64,000 nt of DNA, taken from positions 4,650,001-4,714,000 of the forward strand of contig NZ_CP065053.1 in the NCBI RefSeq assembly GCF_015689335.1, given 5' to 3'. Origin of the DNA: Massilia antarctica. Lineage in GTDB: Bacteria; Pseudomonadota; Gammaproteobacteria; Burkholderiales; Burkholderiaceae_D. This document shows, piece after piece, positions 55,340-64,000 of this stretch. The notes beneath the pieces are model-generated. The model was not told where the DNA came from and did not search any database. It was given only the letters and a program-made list of their open reading frames with translations. Each line of letters opens with the position of its first letter. Position 1 is the first letter of the stretch. The translations under genes and the position numbers were made by a program.

Positions 55340-58036
55340 ATGTCCACCAGCAGACGCAGCTTTCTCAGCCTGGCTTCGGCCGGTGCCGCCAGTACCTTGT
55401 TCCCCGACCTGATCCGCGAAGCGCTGGCCGTACCGGCCAATAACCTCACCGGCAGCATCGCCGACGTCGAGCACGTGGTCATCTTCATGCAGGAAAATCG
55501 CTCCTTCGATCACTATTTCGGCAGCTTTCCTGGGGTGCGCGGCTTCGACGATCCGCGCGCGATCACCCTCCCCAGCGGCAAGCCGGTCTGGTACCAGCCC
55601 GACTCCGCCGGCGGCCATGTGCTGCCGTTTCACTTCGACACAAAAAACACCAGCGCGCTCTCGCTCGGCACCGATCACTCGTGGAAGGGTTCGCAGGCGA
55701 GCTGGCAGGGCTGGGATGCCTGGGTCAAGAAAAAGACGCCCCAGTGCATGGGCTATTTCGACCGCGGCGACCTGCCGTTCTACTATGCGCTGGCGGACGC
55801 CTTCAGCATTTGCGACGCTTACCACTGTTCGGTGTTCGGCCCTACCGACCCGAACCGCTTTTACTCGCTGTCGGGCACCAGCCGCGGACGGATGGGGGCG
55901 CTGGGCGGCCTGTACAACGTGAGCGCTACGGGCTATTACAACAACGATCCTGCCCGCGACAATCTGGCGCCGGCCGTCACCGCCAGCGCGCCCACCTGGC
56001 GTACCTATGCCGAGGTCCTCGAAGCGAACGATGTCAGCTGGAAGGTCTACCAGGAATGGGATAACTACGGCGACAATTACCTGGCGTATTTCCGCCAGTT
56101 CCGCGTCAATCCGGACGGCAGCCGCCTCGCGCCCGACAGTCCGCTGGCGCGCAAGGGAAGGGTGCTGGCGCCCGGCTCGACCGAGGCCAACTCGCGCGGC
56201 ACCACGGGCGACTGGCTGGTCGCCGACTTCGCCGCCGACGTGCGCGACAACCGCCTGCCCAAGGTGTCGTGGATCGTCGCGCCCAACGACTACACCGAGC
56301 ATGCGCCGAACTCGCCCAATGCCGGCGAAAACCTGACGGCGCGCCTGCTGGCGGCGCTGGTGGCCAATCCGGCGCTGTGGTCGAAGACGGTTTTCCTGCT
56401 GACCTACGACGAGAACGATGGCTTCTTCGACCATGTGCCGCCGAATATCCCGCCGCTCGACCCGTCCATGGGGCGCACCACCCTGGCCGAGATCGGGGCC
56501 GATGAAAACCTGGCCGGGGTGCCGGTCGGACTGGGTCCGCGCGTGCCGATGCTGGTCATTTCGCCGTGGAGCAAGGGCGGGCGCGTGTGCTCGCAAGTGT
56601 TCGACCACACTTCCAAGCTGCGCTTCCTGGAAGAGTGGCTCACCTTAGGCCTGAAAAAGAATCGTGCCGCCGTCACCCTGGAAAATATCTCGCCGTGGCG
56701 GCGCGCGGTGTGCGGCGACCTGACCTCGGCCTTCGATTTCAAGTCGCCCAATAGCGCCTGGCCGGCCAGCGTGCCGAAGTCGGCCCGCTACGAGCCGGTG
56801 TCCGGCAAGCCGTATCCGGCGCCGCCAGCGCAGCAGAGTTTGCCGCTGCAGGAGCCGTGCAAGACCGTCACGCGCACGCGCTACGCCTGTGCGCTGCCGT
56901 ATGTGCTGAGCGCGCACGCGGCGGTCACGCCCGGCAGGCAGCTCGAACTGTCGCTGCACAACAGCGGCACGGCCGGCGCGGCCTTCATCGTGTATTCCAA
57001 GGTGCGCAGCGACGGGCCGTGGTACTACACGGTCGAAGCGGGCAAGCGCATCGAGCGGGAAGTGTGGAACTGGAGCGGCGGCCAATACCACCTGAGCGTG
57101 ACCGGCCCGAATGGTTTTCTGCGCGAGCTGGCGGGCGACCTGGCGGCGAGCGCCGCGCGTCCGGAAGTGCGGGTCAACTACGATACGGCCGCAGGCAATG
57201 TGCAATTGCTGCTGTCGAACGCGGGCGGCACGGCAGCCTGCACCTTCACCATGGTCGACAATGCCTACGGCGCCGCCGCCACGAGCTATACGGTGGCGGC
57301 CGGCCAGCAGCAAGTGGTGCAATGCCTGCTGGCGGGCAGTTTCGGCTGGTACGACTACAGCATCGGCTGCGATACCGATCCGCGCTTCCTGCGGCGCGTG
57401 GCGGGCCACGTGGAGACCGGCGCAGCGGGGCGCACCGACCCGGCCATCGGCGCCAACCAGCGCCGCGTGGTGCTCACAGTCAGCGCATCGGTGCTGCAGC
57501 GCGGCGCGAGCATGAATGTGAGCTACGCCGCGCCGGCGGGCAAGAGCGATCCGAAAAACTGGGTCGGCCTGTTCGCCGCCAACGCCATACCGGGCAGCGC
57601 GGGCCAGGCCGCGCTGCAATGGGCTTACGTGCCGGCGGCGACAGGCACCCACACATTCAGCACGGCGGCGCTGGCGGTGGGCGACTACGCCGTCTGGTAT
57701 TTCCACCAGGGCGGCTACACGGCCCTGGGCGAGGCGGTGACGGTGAGCGTGACGCAGTTTGCCACCAGCACGCCAGCGGTCACGCGCGGCGCGCCGCTGG
57801 TGTTCACCTTCGCAATTCCAGCCAGCCGCGTCACTGCTAAAAACTGGGTCGGCATTTACCGCGCGGGCACCTCGCCGGGGGCGGGCAGCTCGGCCATCTG
57901 GCAGTACGCGGCGCAGGCCGGGGCCAGGGTCACGTTCGACAGCAGCAGCCTCGCGCCGGGCAGCTACAGCGCCTGGCTGCTGCACAACGATGGCTACGGC
58001 GTGCTGGGCGGGCCGCTGGCCGTGAGCATCGCATGA
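55340..58036 (+). CDS. Phosphocholine-type phospholipase C with two extra C-terminal domains
   Basis: An 898-residue, Tat-exported enzyme (RRSFLSLASAGAAS). The phosphoesterase domain covers about residues 40-450, with the active-site start VVIFMQENRSFDHYFG (catalytic Asn/Thr class) and TYDENDGFFDHV. Two DUF756-like domains follow (about 510-605, 612-700). Beyond the normal end at about 700 are two more beta domains that repeat each other (DPKNWVGLFAANAIPG and TAKNWVGIYRAGTSPG). It cleaves phosphatidylcholine-type lipids. GGAG precedes ATG. The stop overlaps an ATG for the next frame. Confidence 0.9.
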   Translation: MSTSRRSFLSLASAGAASTLFPDLIREALAVPANNLTGSIADVEHVVIFMQENRSFDHYFGSFPGVRGFDDPRAITLPSGKPVWYQPDSAGGHVLPFHFDTKNTSALSLGTDHSWKGSQASWQGWDAWVKKKTPQCMGYFDRGDLPFYYALADAFSICDAYHCSVFGPTDPNRFYSLSGTSRGRMGALGGLYNVSATGYYNNDPARDNLAPAVTASAPTWRTYAEVLEANDVSWKVYQEWDNYGDNYLAYFRQFRVNPDGSRLAPDSPLARKGRVLAPGSTEANSRGTTGDWLVADFAADVRDNRLPKVSWIVAPNDYTEHAPNSPNAGENLTARLLAALVANPALWSKTVFLLTYDENDGFFDHVPPNIPPLDPSMGRTTLAEIGADENLAGVPVGLGPRVPMLVISPWSKGGRVCSQVFDHTSKLRFLEEWLTLGLKKNRAAVTLENISPWRRAVCGDLTSAFDFKSPNSAWPASVPKSARYEPVSGKPYPAPPAQQSLPLQEPCKTVTRTRYACALPYVLSAHAAVTPGRQLELSLHNSGTAGAAFIVYSKVRSDGPWYYTVEAGKRIEREVWNWSGGQYHLSVTGPNGFLRELAGDLAASAARPEVRVNYDTAAGNVQLLLSNAGGTAACTFTMVDNAYGAAATSYTVAAGQQQVVQCLLAGSFGWYDYSIGCDTDPRFLRRVAGHVETGAAGRTDPAIGANQRRVVLTVSASVLQRGASMNVSYAAPAGKSDPKNWVGLFAANAIPGSAGQAALQWAYVPAATGTHTFSTAALAVGDYAVWYFHQGGYTALGEAVTVSVTQFATSTPAVTRGAPLVFTFAIPASRVTAKNWVGIYRAGTSPGAGSSAIWQYAAQAGARVTFDSSSLAPGSYSAWLLHNDGYGVLGGPLAVSIA

Positions 58037-58062
58037 TCGTTTCACTTCACCGGAAAACCAGT

Positions 58063-58728
58063 ATGTTCAAGCATATCAAGCAATTCACCATCGGCATTAC
58101 CTTGCTGGCGCTGTGGACGGCAGGCGCCAGCGCTGGCGTGCTGCGCGTCGGCCAGCGAAGCGGCCTGGAGCAGGCAGGCCAGATTTTGCAGCGTAGCGAC
58201 TTCGACGATTTCGGCGCGGGCTTTCACTTTCCCGGCAGCGCCTTCGCGCGCGGCGACGTGCTGTACACATCCGCCGAAAACCTGGTGGTGGGCGGTGGCA
58301 GCGGCCTGTCGATCGGCCAGCTGCGGCCGGTGATGTCGAACGAGTACTGGTCACCGATCAGCGCCAGCATCGCCGGCGACATCCCCTACACCTTGTTCGG
58401 CTTCGATGCGGCGGTTACGCAGGGCACGGTCGACCTGACCGTGGAAACCAACCTGGGCAGCTACCGCTTCGATGGGATTGCACTGCACGATGGCGCGCGC
58501 AGCCTGGATTTCCTGGGTTTCCAGGCCACCGGCGGCGAATATTTTACCGGCTTTGCATTGCGCAGCATGGGCGAGGGCTACCTGGCCGGCATCACCAACG
58601 TCACCTTGGGCGCTGCGCGCACGGCGGTGGCGGAACCGGGCGGCGTGGCCTTGCTGCTGGCCGGTTTGGGCGTACTGACGGTAAGCAGGCGCGGCCGGGG
58701 CAGTGCGAACCGGCGCCGAGCGGGCTGA
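58063..58728 (+). CDS. PEP-CTERM-like exported protein
   Basis: A 221-residue protein with a signal peptide (MFKHIKQFTIGITLLALW) and a C-terminal sorting tail: AVAEPGGVALLLAGLGVLTV followed by SRRGRG. The motif is a degenerate Pro-Glu-Pro followed by a helix and arginines, the exosortase/PEP-CTERM plan. An in-frame ATG at 58033 overlaps the phospholipase stop and would add ten residues; 58063 gives the cleaner signal. It is probably co-transcribed with the phospholipase. No exosortase is in the window. Confidence 0.75.
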   Translation: MFKHIKQFTIGITLLALWTAGASAGVLRVGQRSGLEQAGQILQRSDFDDFGAGFHFPGSAFARGDVLYTSAENLVVGGGSGLSIGQLRPVMSNEYWSPISASIAGDIPYTLFGFDAAVTQGTVDLTVETNLGSYRFDGIALHDGARSLDFLGFQATGGEYFTGFALRSMGEGYLAGITNVTLGAARTAVAEPGGVALLLAGLGVLTVSRRGRGSANRRRAG

Positions 58729-58843
58729 GGACGGCGGGGGCGCCAACGAAAACACCGCGCGCGCATTCGTGCTTATGATGACGCTGGAAGCGCACGCTCC
58801 GTGTCGGCAGCAACCGCCCGCAAGAAGAGCACATGAAAAGCAC

Positions 58844-59302
58844 ATGAAAAAAATCGCCACCCGCCTGGCAACGATGGCTGACATCGACCAGCTCGCCGTC
58901 ATGTTCGACGCCTACCGCCAGTTCTACGAACTCGCGCCCGACCTGGTCCTGTCGCGCCAGTTCATCCACGACCGCATGCTGGGCAGCGAATCGGTGCTGA
59001 TCCTGGCCGAAGATGACGAGGGCGCCGCCGCCGCTTTCTGCCAGCTCTATCCGACCTTTTGCTCGCTTGCCGCGGCCCCCATCTACGCGCTGTACGACCT
59101 CTACGTACGACCCGAGGCGCGCCAGCTCGGCGCCGGCCGCGCGCTGCTGCTGGCGGCCGAGGCGCATGCCCTGCGCAACGGCGCCGTGCGGCTCGACCTG
59201 ACCACCGCCAAAACCAATCTGCCGGCACAAAGCCTGTACCAGGCCCTGGGTAGGACGCGCGACGATATTTTCTACGCGTACAGCAAAAACCTGGCTGCGT
59301 AG
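58844..59302 (+). CDS. GNAT-family N-acetyltransferase
   Basis: A 152-residue acetyltransferase. The acetyl-CoA motif RPEARQLGAGRALLLAAEAHA is at about 90-110, with LYDLYV before it and a C-terminal strand IFYAYSK. Acceptor unknown. ATG 58844 (MKKIATRLATMADIDQLA) is the natural start; another ATG in the same frame lies well upstream and would add 47 non-family residues. Confidence 0.87.
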   Translation: MKKIATRLATMADIDQLAVMFDAYRQFYELAPDLVLSRQFIHDRMLGSESVLILAEDDEGAAAAFCQLYPTFCSLAAAPIYALYDLYVRPEARQLGAGRALLLAAEAHALRNGAVRLDLTTAKTNLPAQSLYQALGRTRDDIFYAYSKNLAA

Positions 59303-59405
59303 TTTGATTTGGCGCAAGCTAAGGCGATATCTTTTTCATCCATTGCGGAGCATGGTCAAACAGGCGTACATTAGTGTCTTTATAAGCTTGATCAGGAGAT
59401 CAGCA

Positions 59406-60734
59406 ATGGGTTCCAGTAAATTGATGCGCTTGAGTTTGCTTGCAACTGTTGTCCTGGGCGTCACCGCCGTTCCGCTCGCCGCGCGCGCGGATGAAACCTG
59501 CAATTCGCCGTATATGTCGGGCCTGATCAAGGGCCAGGAAGATTTTCTGTATGTGTGGACCCTGGGCGAGAAGGGGGTGGGCGACGGCTTCGATAAACTG
59601 GTCACCATGGACGTCAATCCGGCCTCCAAAAAATTCGGCCGGGTGATCGGCCACGTCTCGGTCGGCAAGCGCGGCGAGGCCCATCACATGGGCTTTACCG
59701 ACGACCGCCGCTTCCTGTGGGCGGGCGGCCTGGACGACAGCAAGATCTATGTGTTCGATGTCCACACCAATCCGGCCAAGCCCAAGCTGGTCAAGACGAT
59801 CGACGACTTCGCCAAGCGCTCCGGCCTGGTCGGCCCGCACACGTTTTATGCACTGCCGGGCCGCATGCTGATCGGCGCGCTGTCGAACGACAAGGACCGC
59901 GGCGGCGTCACCGGCATGGCGGTCTACAACACCAAGGGCGACTTCATTGCCAAACACGCCATGCCGACCACTAACGGCGGCGACGGCTACGGCTACGATA
60001 TCGCCATCAACCCAAGCAAGAATGCGATGCTGACATCGAGCTTTACCGGGGCGGTCAACTACATGACCGATCTGGGCAAGCTGATCAAGGATCCGGCCGC
60101 CATGAAACAGTTCGGCAACACCATGGTCATGTGGAACCTGAAGTCGATGCAGCCGGAAAAAGTGCTCAATGTGCCGGGCGCGCCGCTGGAAATCCGCTGG
60201 TCCCTGAACGAGGGCGACGAGTGGGCCATCACGGCCACCGCGCTGACCTCGAAAATCTGGCTGGTCAAGAAGGATGCCAGCGGCGCCTGGCAAGCCAAGG
60301 ACGTGGCCACCATCGGCGACCCGGCCAAGGTGCCGCTGCCGGTCGATTTGTCGATCACGGCCGACGGCAAGGGCTTGTGGGTGAATACCTTCATGGATGG
60401 CACCACGCATTATTTTGACATCAGCAATCCGGAAGCGCCCAAGGAAACCTATTCCAAGCGCACCGGTTCGCAGGTGAACATGGTCTCGCAAAGCTGGGAC
60501 GGCAAGCGCCTGTACGTGAGCAGTTCGTTGCTGGCCAACTGGGACAAGAAGGGCGCCGACGACGAGCAGTTCGTCAAGCTGTTCGCGTGGGACGGCAAGG
60601 AGCTCAAGGAAACCTTCAAGGTCGACTTCGCCAAGCTGAAACTGGGCCGCGCCCACCACATGAAGTTCGGCGCCGCGGGCGCCAAGGTCAGCGCCGATGC
60701 GCGGCAGGGCGCGGCGCGCCTGGCGGGCCGCTGA
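59406..60734 (+). CDS. mtoX: Methanethiol oxidase / SBP56-family protein
   Basis: A 442-residue periplasmic protein of the selenium-binding protein 56 family with a signal peptide (ATVVLGVTAVPLAARADE). Family blocks include HHMGFTDDRRFLWAGGLDDS, RGGVTGMAVYNTKG and the final LGRAHHMKFG. Members of this group oxidise methanethiol to formaldehyde, H2S and H2O2 and use copper. The gene is followed 2 bp later by a SCO1/SenC-like gene, the arrangement described for mtoX loci, where SCO probably supplies copper. AGGAG lies 7-8 bp upstream. Confidence 0.86.
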   Translation: MGSSKLMRLSLLATVVLGVTAVPLAARADETCNSPYMSGLIKGQEDFLYVWTLGEKGVGDGFDKLVTMDVNPASKKFGRVIGHVSVGKRGEAHHMGFTDDRRFLWAGGLDDSKIYVFDVHTNPAKPKLVKTIDDFAKRSGLVGPHTFYALPGRMLIGALSNDKDRGGVTGMAVYNTKGDFIAKHAMPTTNGGDGYGYDIAINPSKNAMLTSSFTGAVNYMTDLGKLIKDPAAMKQFGNTMVMWNLKSMQPEKVLNVPGAPLEIRWSLNEGDEWAITATALTSKIWLVKKDASGAWQAKDVATIGDPAKVPLPVDLSITADGKGLWVNTFMDGTTHYFDISNPEAPKETYSKRTGSQVNMVSQSWDGKRLYVSSSLLANWDKKGADDEQFVKLFAWDGKELKETFKVDFAKLKLGRAHHMKFGAAGAKVSADARQGAARLAGR

Positions 60735-60736
60735 CC

Positions 60737-61399
60737 TTGCGGCGTGTGCAAGGGTGCGCGCTGGCGGCACTGACCGCGCTGGCGCTGCACGCCGTGGCGG
60801 CGCCGGCGCGCCAGTTCGCGCTGCCGACGCCGGGCACTTACCGGCTCGAGCACATCCACAAGGCGCCCGACGGGATGGTTCTCGACAGCGATGGCAGCCG
60901 CCACCGGCTGGCGGAATTTACCACCGGTAAAATCACGCTGTTTTCCTTCATCTATACCTATTGCACCGATGCGCGCGGCTGTCCGCTGGCCTACGCGACC
61001 CTGCATACGCTCAAGAAAACCTTGGGCCAGGATGCGCGCACGCGCGAGCGGGTGCGTTTTGTCAGCATGAGTTTCGATCCTACCTACGACACGCCACAAG
61101 CCATGCGCAGCTACGGCGGCGAGGATGCGCGCGACCGCTCCAAGGTGGAGTGGCGTTTCCTCACCAGCGGCTCCAACGCCGAGCTGGCGCCGCTGCTCGA
61201 CGGCTTCGGCCAGGATGTCTCGGTCGCCAGCGAACGCGCGCCTGGGCAGCGCTTGCCGGCCTTGAGCCACTTGCTCAAGGTGTATCTGATCGATGCGTCC
61301 GGCAAGGTGCGCGAAATCTATTCCACCTCCTTTCTTCAGCCCGATGTGGTGCTGAACGACATCCGTACCTTGCTGCTGGAAAGCGCCCCGCAGCGCTGA
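60737..61399 (+). CDS. SCO1/SenC-like copper chaperone
   Basis: A 220-residue exported thioredoxin-fold protein. The likely start is TTG 60737 or GTG 60746; both give a signal peptide (ALAALTALALHAVAA). The metal-binding pair is YCTDARGCP with five residues between the Cys, not the CxxxC of classical Sco1. The distal His stands in LSHLLKVYLID near residue 177. It follows mtoX closely, and SCO proteins carry copper or reduce thiols for metalloenzymes, so it probably matures MtoX. Confidence 0.82.
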   Translation: MRRVQGCALAALTALALHAVAAPARQFALPTPGTYRLEHIHKAPDGMVLDSDGSRHRLAEFTTGKITLFSFIYTYCTDARGCPLAYATLHTLKKTLGQDARTRERVRFVSMSFDPTYDTPQAMRSYGGEDARDRSKVEWRFLTSGSNAELAPLLDGFGQDVSVASERAPGQRLPALSHLLKVYLIDASGKVREIYSTSFLQPDVVLNDIRTLLLESAPQR

Positions 61400-61918
61400 A
61401 CAAGGCTGCTCTTATGGCAATAAGGCATGCATGTCAATTTCCATAAAAACATAAATCAGGGCGAAATCCGTGTTTTTGTTCATAGGTGCGAATTGCCTTA
61501 AAGAAATTTTAACTTGCCAGCTTAGCTTGTCTCCGCTGTAAGGGCCTTGCGCCCGGGCTGTCGTCATAGGGAAAACCAAGGTCAATACAGGCGCGCGGCG
61601 ATCACCGCCGCGCCGTCTTGACGCCCCTATGGCGCGGCCATCTCCCTCCAGAAATTTCGTTAAAGAAACACAAAAAGTGTTGACACTATGCGAACGGAGT
61701 TGTCTCCGTTGCATATTTGCATCATTTCCACTAAGAACTTTGTAAGATGTTGTTTGTATGAATATAATGACGTCGCGCAAGAAAAGTGTTGTCGTTGCAT
61801 CCAGATCCGCAGTGTGCCTTTCCTCCGCGTCGTGCCAGTCTTACCTCCCAATCGCAAAGCAATGCCGTGTGCATGGCGGGCGATTTGTCGTCCGCATTCT
61901 TAATTGATGAAGCCAATA
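61400..61918. other. Intergenic region with stacked palindromes
   Basis: No gene was found in these 519 bp. Besides the promoter below, it holds AACAC-AAAAA-GTGTT (61667-61681), AGTGT-TG-ACACT (61676-61687) and AACGGAG-TTGT-CTCCGTT (61693-61710), one after another about 55-95 bp upstream of the minus-10. Confidence 0.6.
61740..61768 (+). promoter_or_regulatory. Promoter of the DUF11 gene
   Basis: TTGTAA (61740-61745), a 17-bp spacer and a perfect TATAAT (61763-61768). Transcription from here would leave a leader of about 145 nt before the DUF11 start. Confidence 0.65.
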
Positions 61919-64000
61919 ATGTTCAAAAGCGCCTTACCAGTGGTGAAGTCCCGATCCTCGCGTGCGTTCGCATGCCTGCTCCGGGTGACAGCGATTGCCT
62001 TGCTGGGGCTGCCTCTTCAGGCAGCCGCGGTCGACTTGCTGGTATCGCGCCTGACCGACACGCCGGACCCGGCCGTGCGCGGCGGCACCATTCTGTATTC
62101 CGCTTCCGTCACCAATAACACCAGCGACGTCGCCAATAACGTCAAGGTGGTGTTCACGCTCGATCCGCAGACCAGCTTCGTGTCGGTGTCCGACCCGGCC
62201 TGCGTGTACGATGCGGGCACCAGCAAGGTCACCTGCAGCTACGCCACAGTGGCGGGCGATGGCGCCGGCGCCGGCACCGCCGACCTGCTCGACATCGACC
62301 TGACCGTGCGCACCCTGGCCACGGCCGGCCAGACGGTCAACATGCAGGCGGCGGTCAGCACCACCGATGCCGACAGCAACGTCGGCAACAATGCGCTCTC
62401 GCAGCTGACCACGATCGACAATGGCGCCGACCTGTCCCTGGTGCTGAACGGCTCGCCCGCCAGCCTGATGGCCAGCGGCAAGCTGGTGTACACGGCGAAC
62501 CTGACCAACAACGGCCCCGACGCGGCCGGCGCCACCAAGGCCACCTTCACCCTGAGCCCGAACCTGAGCTACACCTCGGCGAGCGGCTCCGGCTGGTCGT
62601 GCGGGGCGGCGGGGCAGGTGGTGACGTGTAACCGTCCGAGCGCGCCCAAGGGCGCCTTGCCGGACATTACCATCAACACCAAGGCCACCGGCACCACCAC
62701 CGGCACCATCACCAGCACCGGCGTGGTGACGATCAGCGGCAGCGCCACCGATTTCAACAATGCCAACGATGCCTCGTCGGCGAATACCATCATCACCGTC
62801 GGCACCGACCTGGCCGTGACCAAGACCGTGTCCCAGGCCCTGGTGGGCAGCGGCCAGCCGGTCAGCTTCACCCTGGCGCCACGCAACCTGGGTCCGCTGC
62901 CGGCCACCAACGTGGTGGTCAGCGACAGCGTGCCTGCGGGCTTTGCCATCGTCAGCGCCAGCGGCACCGGCTGGACCTGCACCGTCAACAGCCAGAATGT
63001 CAGCTGCACGCGCGCCAGTCTCGCGGTTGGCACGGCCCAGGACATCGTCATCAGCGCCACCGCGCCGGTCGTCGCCGCCCAGACCGCTGTCACCAACACC
63101 ACCACCATCGCCAGCGATACGCCTGATGGCGACCTCACCAACAACAGCGGCTCGGTCAATGTCAGCATCGTGCCGGACGGCGTCGATCTGTCGATCACCA
63201 AGACCAAGACGCCGAATCCTGTTGCGCAGGGCAACAATATGGTCAGCACCATGCGCGTGACCAATCACGGCCCGCGCGCTGCCGCCATCGGCGAAGTCAA
63301 GCTCGTCGAAACCCTGCCGGCCGGTGAAACCTTTGTCAGCGCCAGCGGCAGCAACTGGACTTGCGCACCGCAAAGCGGCCAGGACATCACTTGTACCTAT
63401 AACGTGGCCCTGGCATTGAATGCCTCGACCCCGAACCTGCTCCTGACCACCACCGCCACCGCCTCCGGCACCCTGACCAATACCGCTTGCGCCGTCTTCA
63501 CCGATGGCGGCGGCGTGCAAGTCGATCCGGTGCTGGCCAATAACTGCGCCAGCGCGACCTCGGAATCGACCCTGACCCCGAACGCGGCCGACCTGCAACT
63601 GACCAAGTCCGCCGCCCCGGGCACCCTGGACTGGAACGCGCCGACCATCACCTACACCCTGACGGTGACCAATGCCGGTCCGGGCGAATCGACCAGCGTG
63701 ATCCTGTCCGACCCGATTCCCGGCTTCATCGCCGGCAAGACCGTGGTGAACGCATCGAAGACGGGCGGCACCAGCCCGGCGGCGTTCAGCTGCACCCCGG
63801 GCGCGACCGTCACCTGTTTCATGAGCAGCGGCACGATGGCGCTCGGCAGCACGGCGGAAATCAGCGTGACGGTCACCCGTCCGCTGCTCGACAGCAGCGG
63901 CCAGGCCGGCAATAAATGGGTGAACTCGGCCAGCGTGCGCTCCAACGCGCAAGGCGATCCGGTGCCAAGCAATAACGTCGCCACCGCCGACGTGCAGGTC
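61919..64000 (+). CDS. DUF11-repeat surface protein, 5' part
   Basis: The frame is open from ATG 61919 to the right edge (694 codons). After a signal peptide (VTAIALLGLPLQAAA) come about five repeats of 110-130 residues of the DUF11 type, starting VDLLVSRLTDTPDPAVRGGT, ADLSLVLNGSPASLMASGK, TDLAVTKTVSQALVGSGQP, VDLSITKTKTPNPVAQGNN and ADLQLTKSAAPGTLDWNAP. Such beta-sandwich arrays make long surface or adhesive proteins. Where it ends, and whether it has an anchor, lies outside the window. Confidence 0.88.
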   Translation, partial: MFKSALPVVKSRSSRAFACLLRVTAIALLGLPLQAAAVDLLVSRLTDTPDPAVRGGTILYSASVTNNTSDVANNVKVVFTLDPQTSFVSVSDPACVYDAGTSKVTCSYATVAGDGAGAGTADLLDIDLTVRTLATAGQTVNMQAAVSTTDADSNVGNNALSQLTTIDNGADLSLVLNGSPASLMASGKLVYTANLTNNGPDAAGATKATFTLSPNLSYTSASGSGWSCGAAGQVVTCNRPSAPKGALPDITINTKATGTTTGTITSTGVVTISGSATDFNNANDASSANTIITVGTDLAVTKTVSQALVGSGQPVSFTLAPRNLGPLPATNVVVSDSVPAGFAIVSASGTGWTCTVNSQNVSCTRASLAVGTAQDIVISATAPVVAAQTAVTNTTTIASDTPDGDLTNNSGSVNVSIVPDGVDLSITKTKTPNPVAQGNNMVSTMRVTNHGPRAAAIGEVKLVETLPAGETFVSASGSNWTCAPQSGQDITCTYNVALALNASTPNLLLTTTATASGTLTNTACAVFTDGGGVQVDPVLANNCASATSESTLTPNAADLQLTKSAAPGTLDWNAPTITYTLTVTNAGPGESTSVILSDPIPGFIAGKTVVNASKTGGTSPAAFSCTPGATVTCFMSSGTMALGSTAEISVTVTRPLLDSSGQAGNKWVNSASVRSNAQGDPVPSNNVATADVQV

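Noticed and set aside
55067..56608. Minus-strand frame of 513 codons opposite the phospholipase
   Set aside because: Composition is Arg/His/Gly-rich without domains and it is antisense to clear phosphoesterase motifs.
1..64000. CRISPR arrays, insertion sequences, integrases or prophage genes
   Set aside because: No regularly spaced direct repeats, transposase or integrase motifs were seen; the one repressor-like gene (50520) stands alone.

Overview
The window is high-GC, densely coding DNA from a betaproteobacterial chromosome, most like Oxalobacteraceae (Massilia/Telluria group). This is inferred from the housekeeping proteins (LpxH, CysS, AccA, TilS, LysC), a PEP-CTERM protein, a cyanophycin operon and many hybrid histidine kinases. 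No phage, insertion sequence, CRISPR array or rRNA was found. The ends cut two genes: a coiled-coil C-terminus at the left and a large DUF11-repeat surface protein at the right.

Layout. 0-7.1 kb: a GT1 glycosyltransferase divergent from a TetR regulator; a YtrA-type GntR regulator overlapping an ABC ATPase and permease; an AhpD-like/redoxin/secreted-protein operon beside a Cys-rich MarR regulator, with near-identical palindromes in front of both. 7.4-9.4 kb: an NHL-repeat lipoprotein. 9.4-17.6 kb: housekeeping genes lpxH, two cyclophilins, cysS, an AlkA-type glycosylase, accA, tilS and lysC. 17.6-18.1 kb: two tRNA-Ser(GCU) genes with their own promoters and terminators. 18.3-20.0 kb: two adjacent broken genes, a yfdX-family gene and a Rieske (petA) gene. 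20.1-24.5 kb: an isoaspartyl peptidase-cphB-cphA operon for making and degrading cyanophycin, preceded by a perfect 10+10 bp inverted repeat. 24.7-38 kb: mixed single genes (SRPBCC, M20 peptidase, DJ-1/PfpI, EI24-like, DUF2135, HAF-repeat lipoprotein, beta-helix protein, CAT-like, class C-like serine hydrolase and several unknowns).

38-48.4 kb is a signalling island. Two paralogous soluble hybrid kinases sit on either side of a two-domain KaiC-like ATPase, which is translationally coupled to an unrecognised 137-residue helical protein. A PAS-rich membrane hybrid kinase follows, then a convergent RsbRD-PAS-GGDEF-EAL protein. No KaiA or KaiB is visible. This is the best candidate for an undescribed system.

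48.5-64 kb: a vanadium haloperoxidase-like protein, an O-methyltransferase, a lower-GC trio of exported proteins of unknown role (51.8-54.7 kb), a phosphocholine-type phospholipase C with two extra C-terminal domains next to a PEP-CTERM protein, a GNAT acetyltransferase, a methanethiol oxidase (SBP56) gene followed by a SCO1/SenC gene, and the start of the DUF11 protein. Short intergenic gaps not listed showed nothing I could support.
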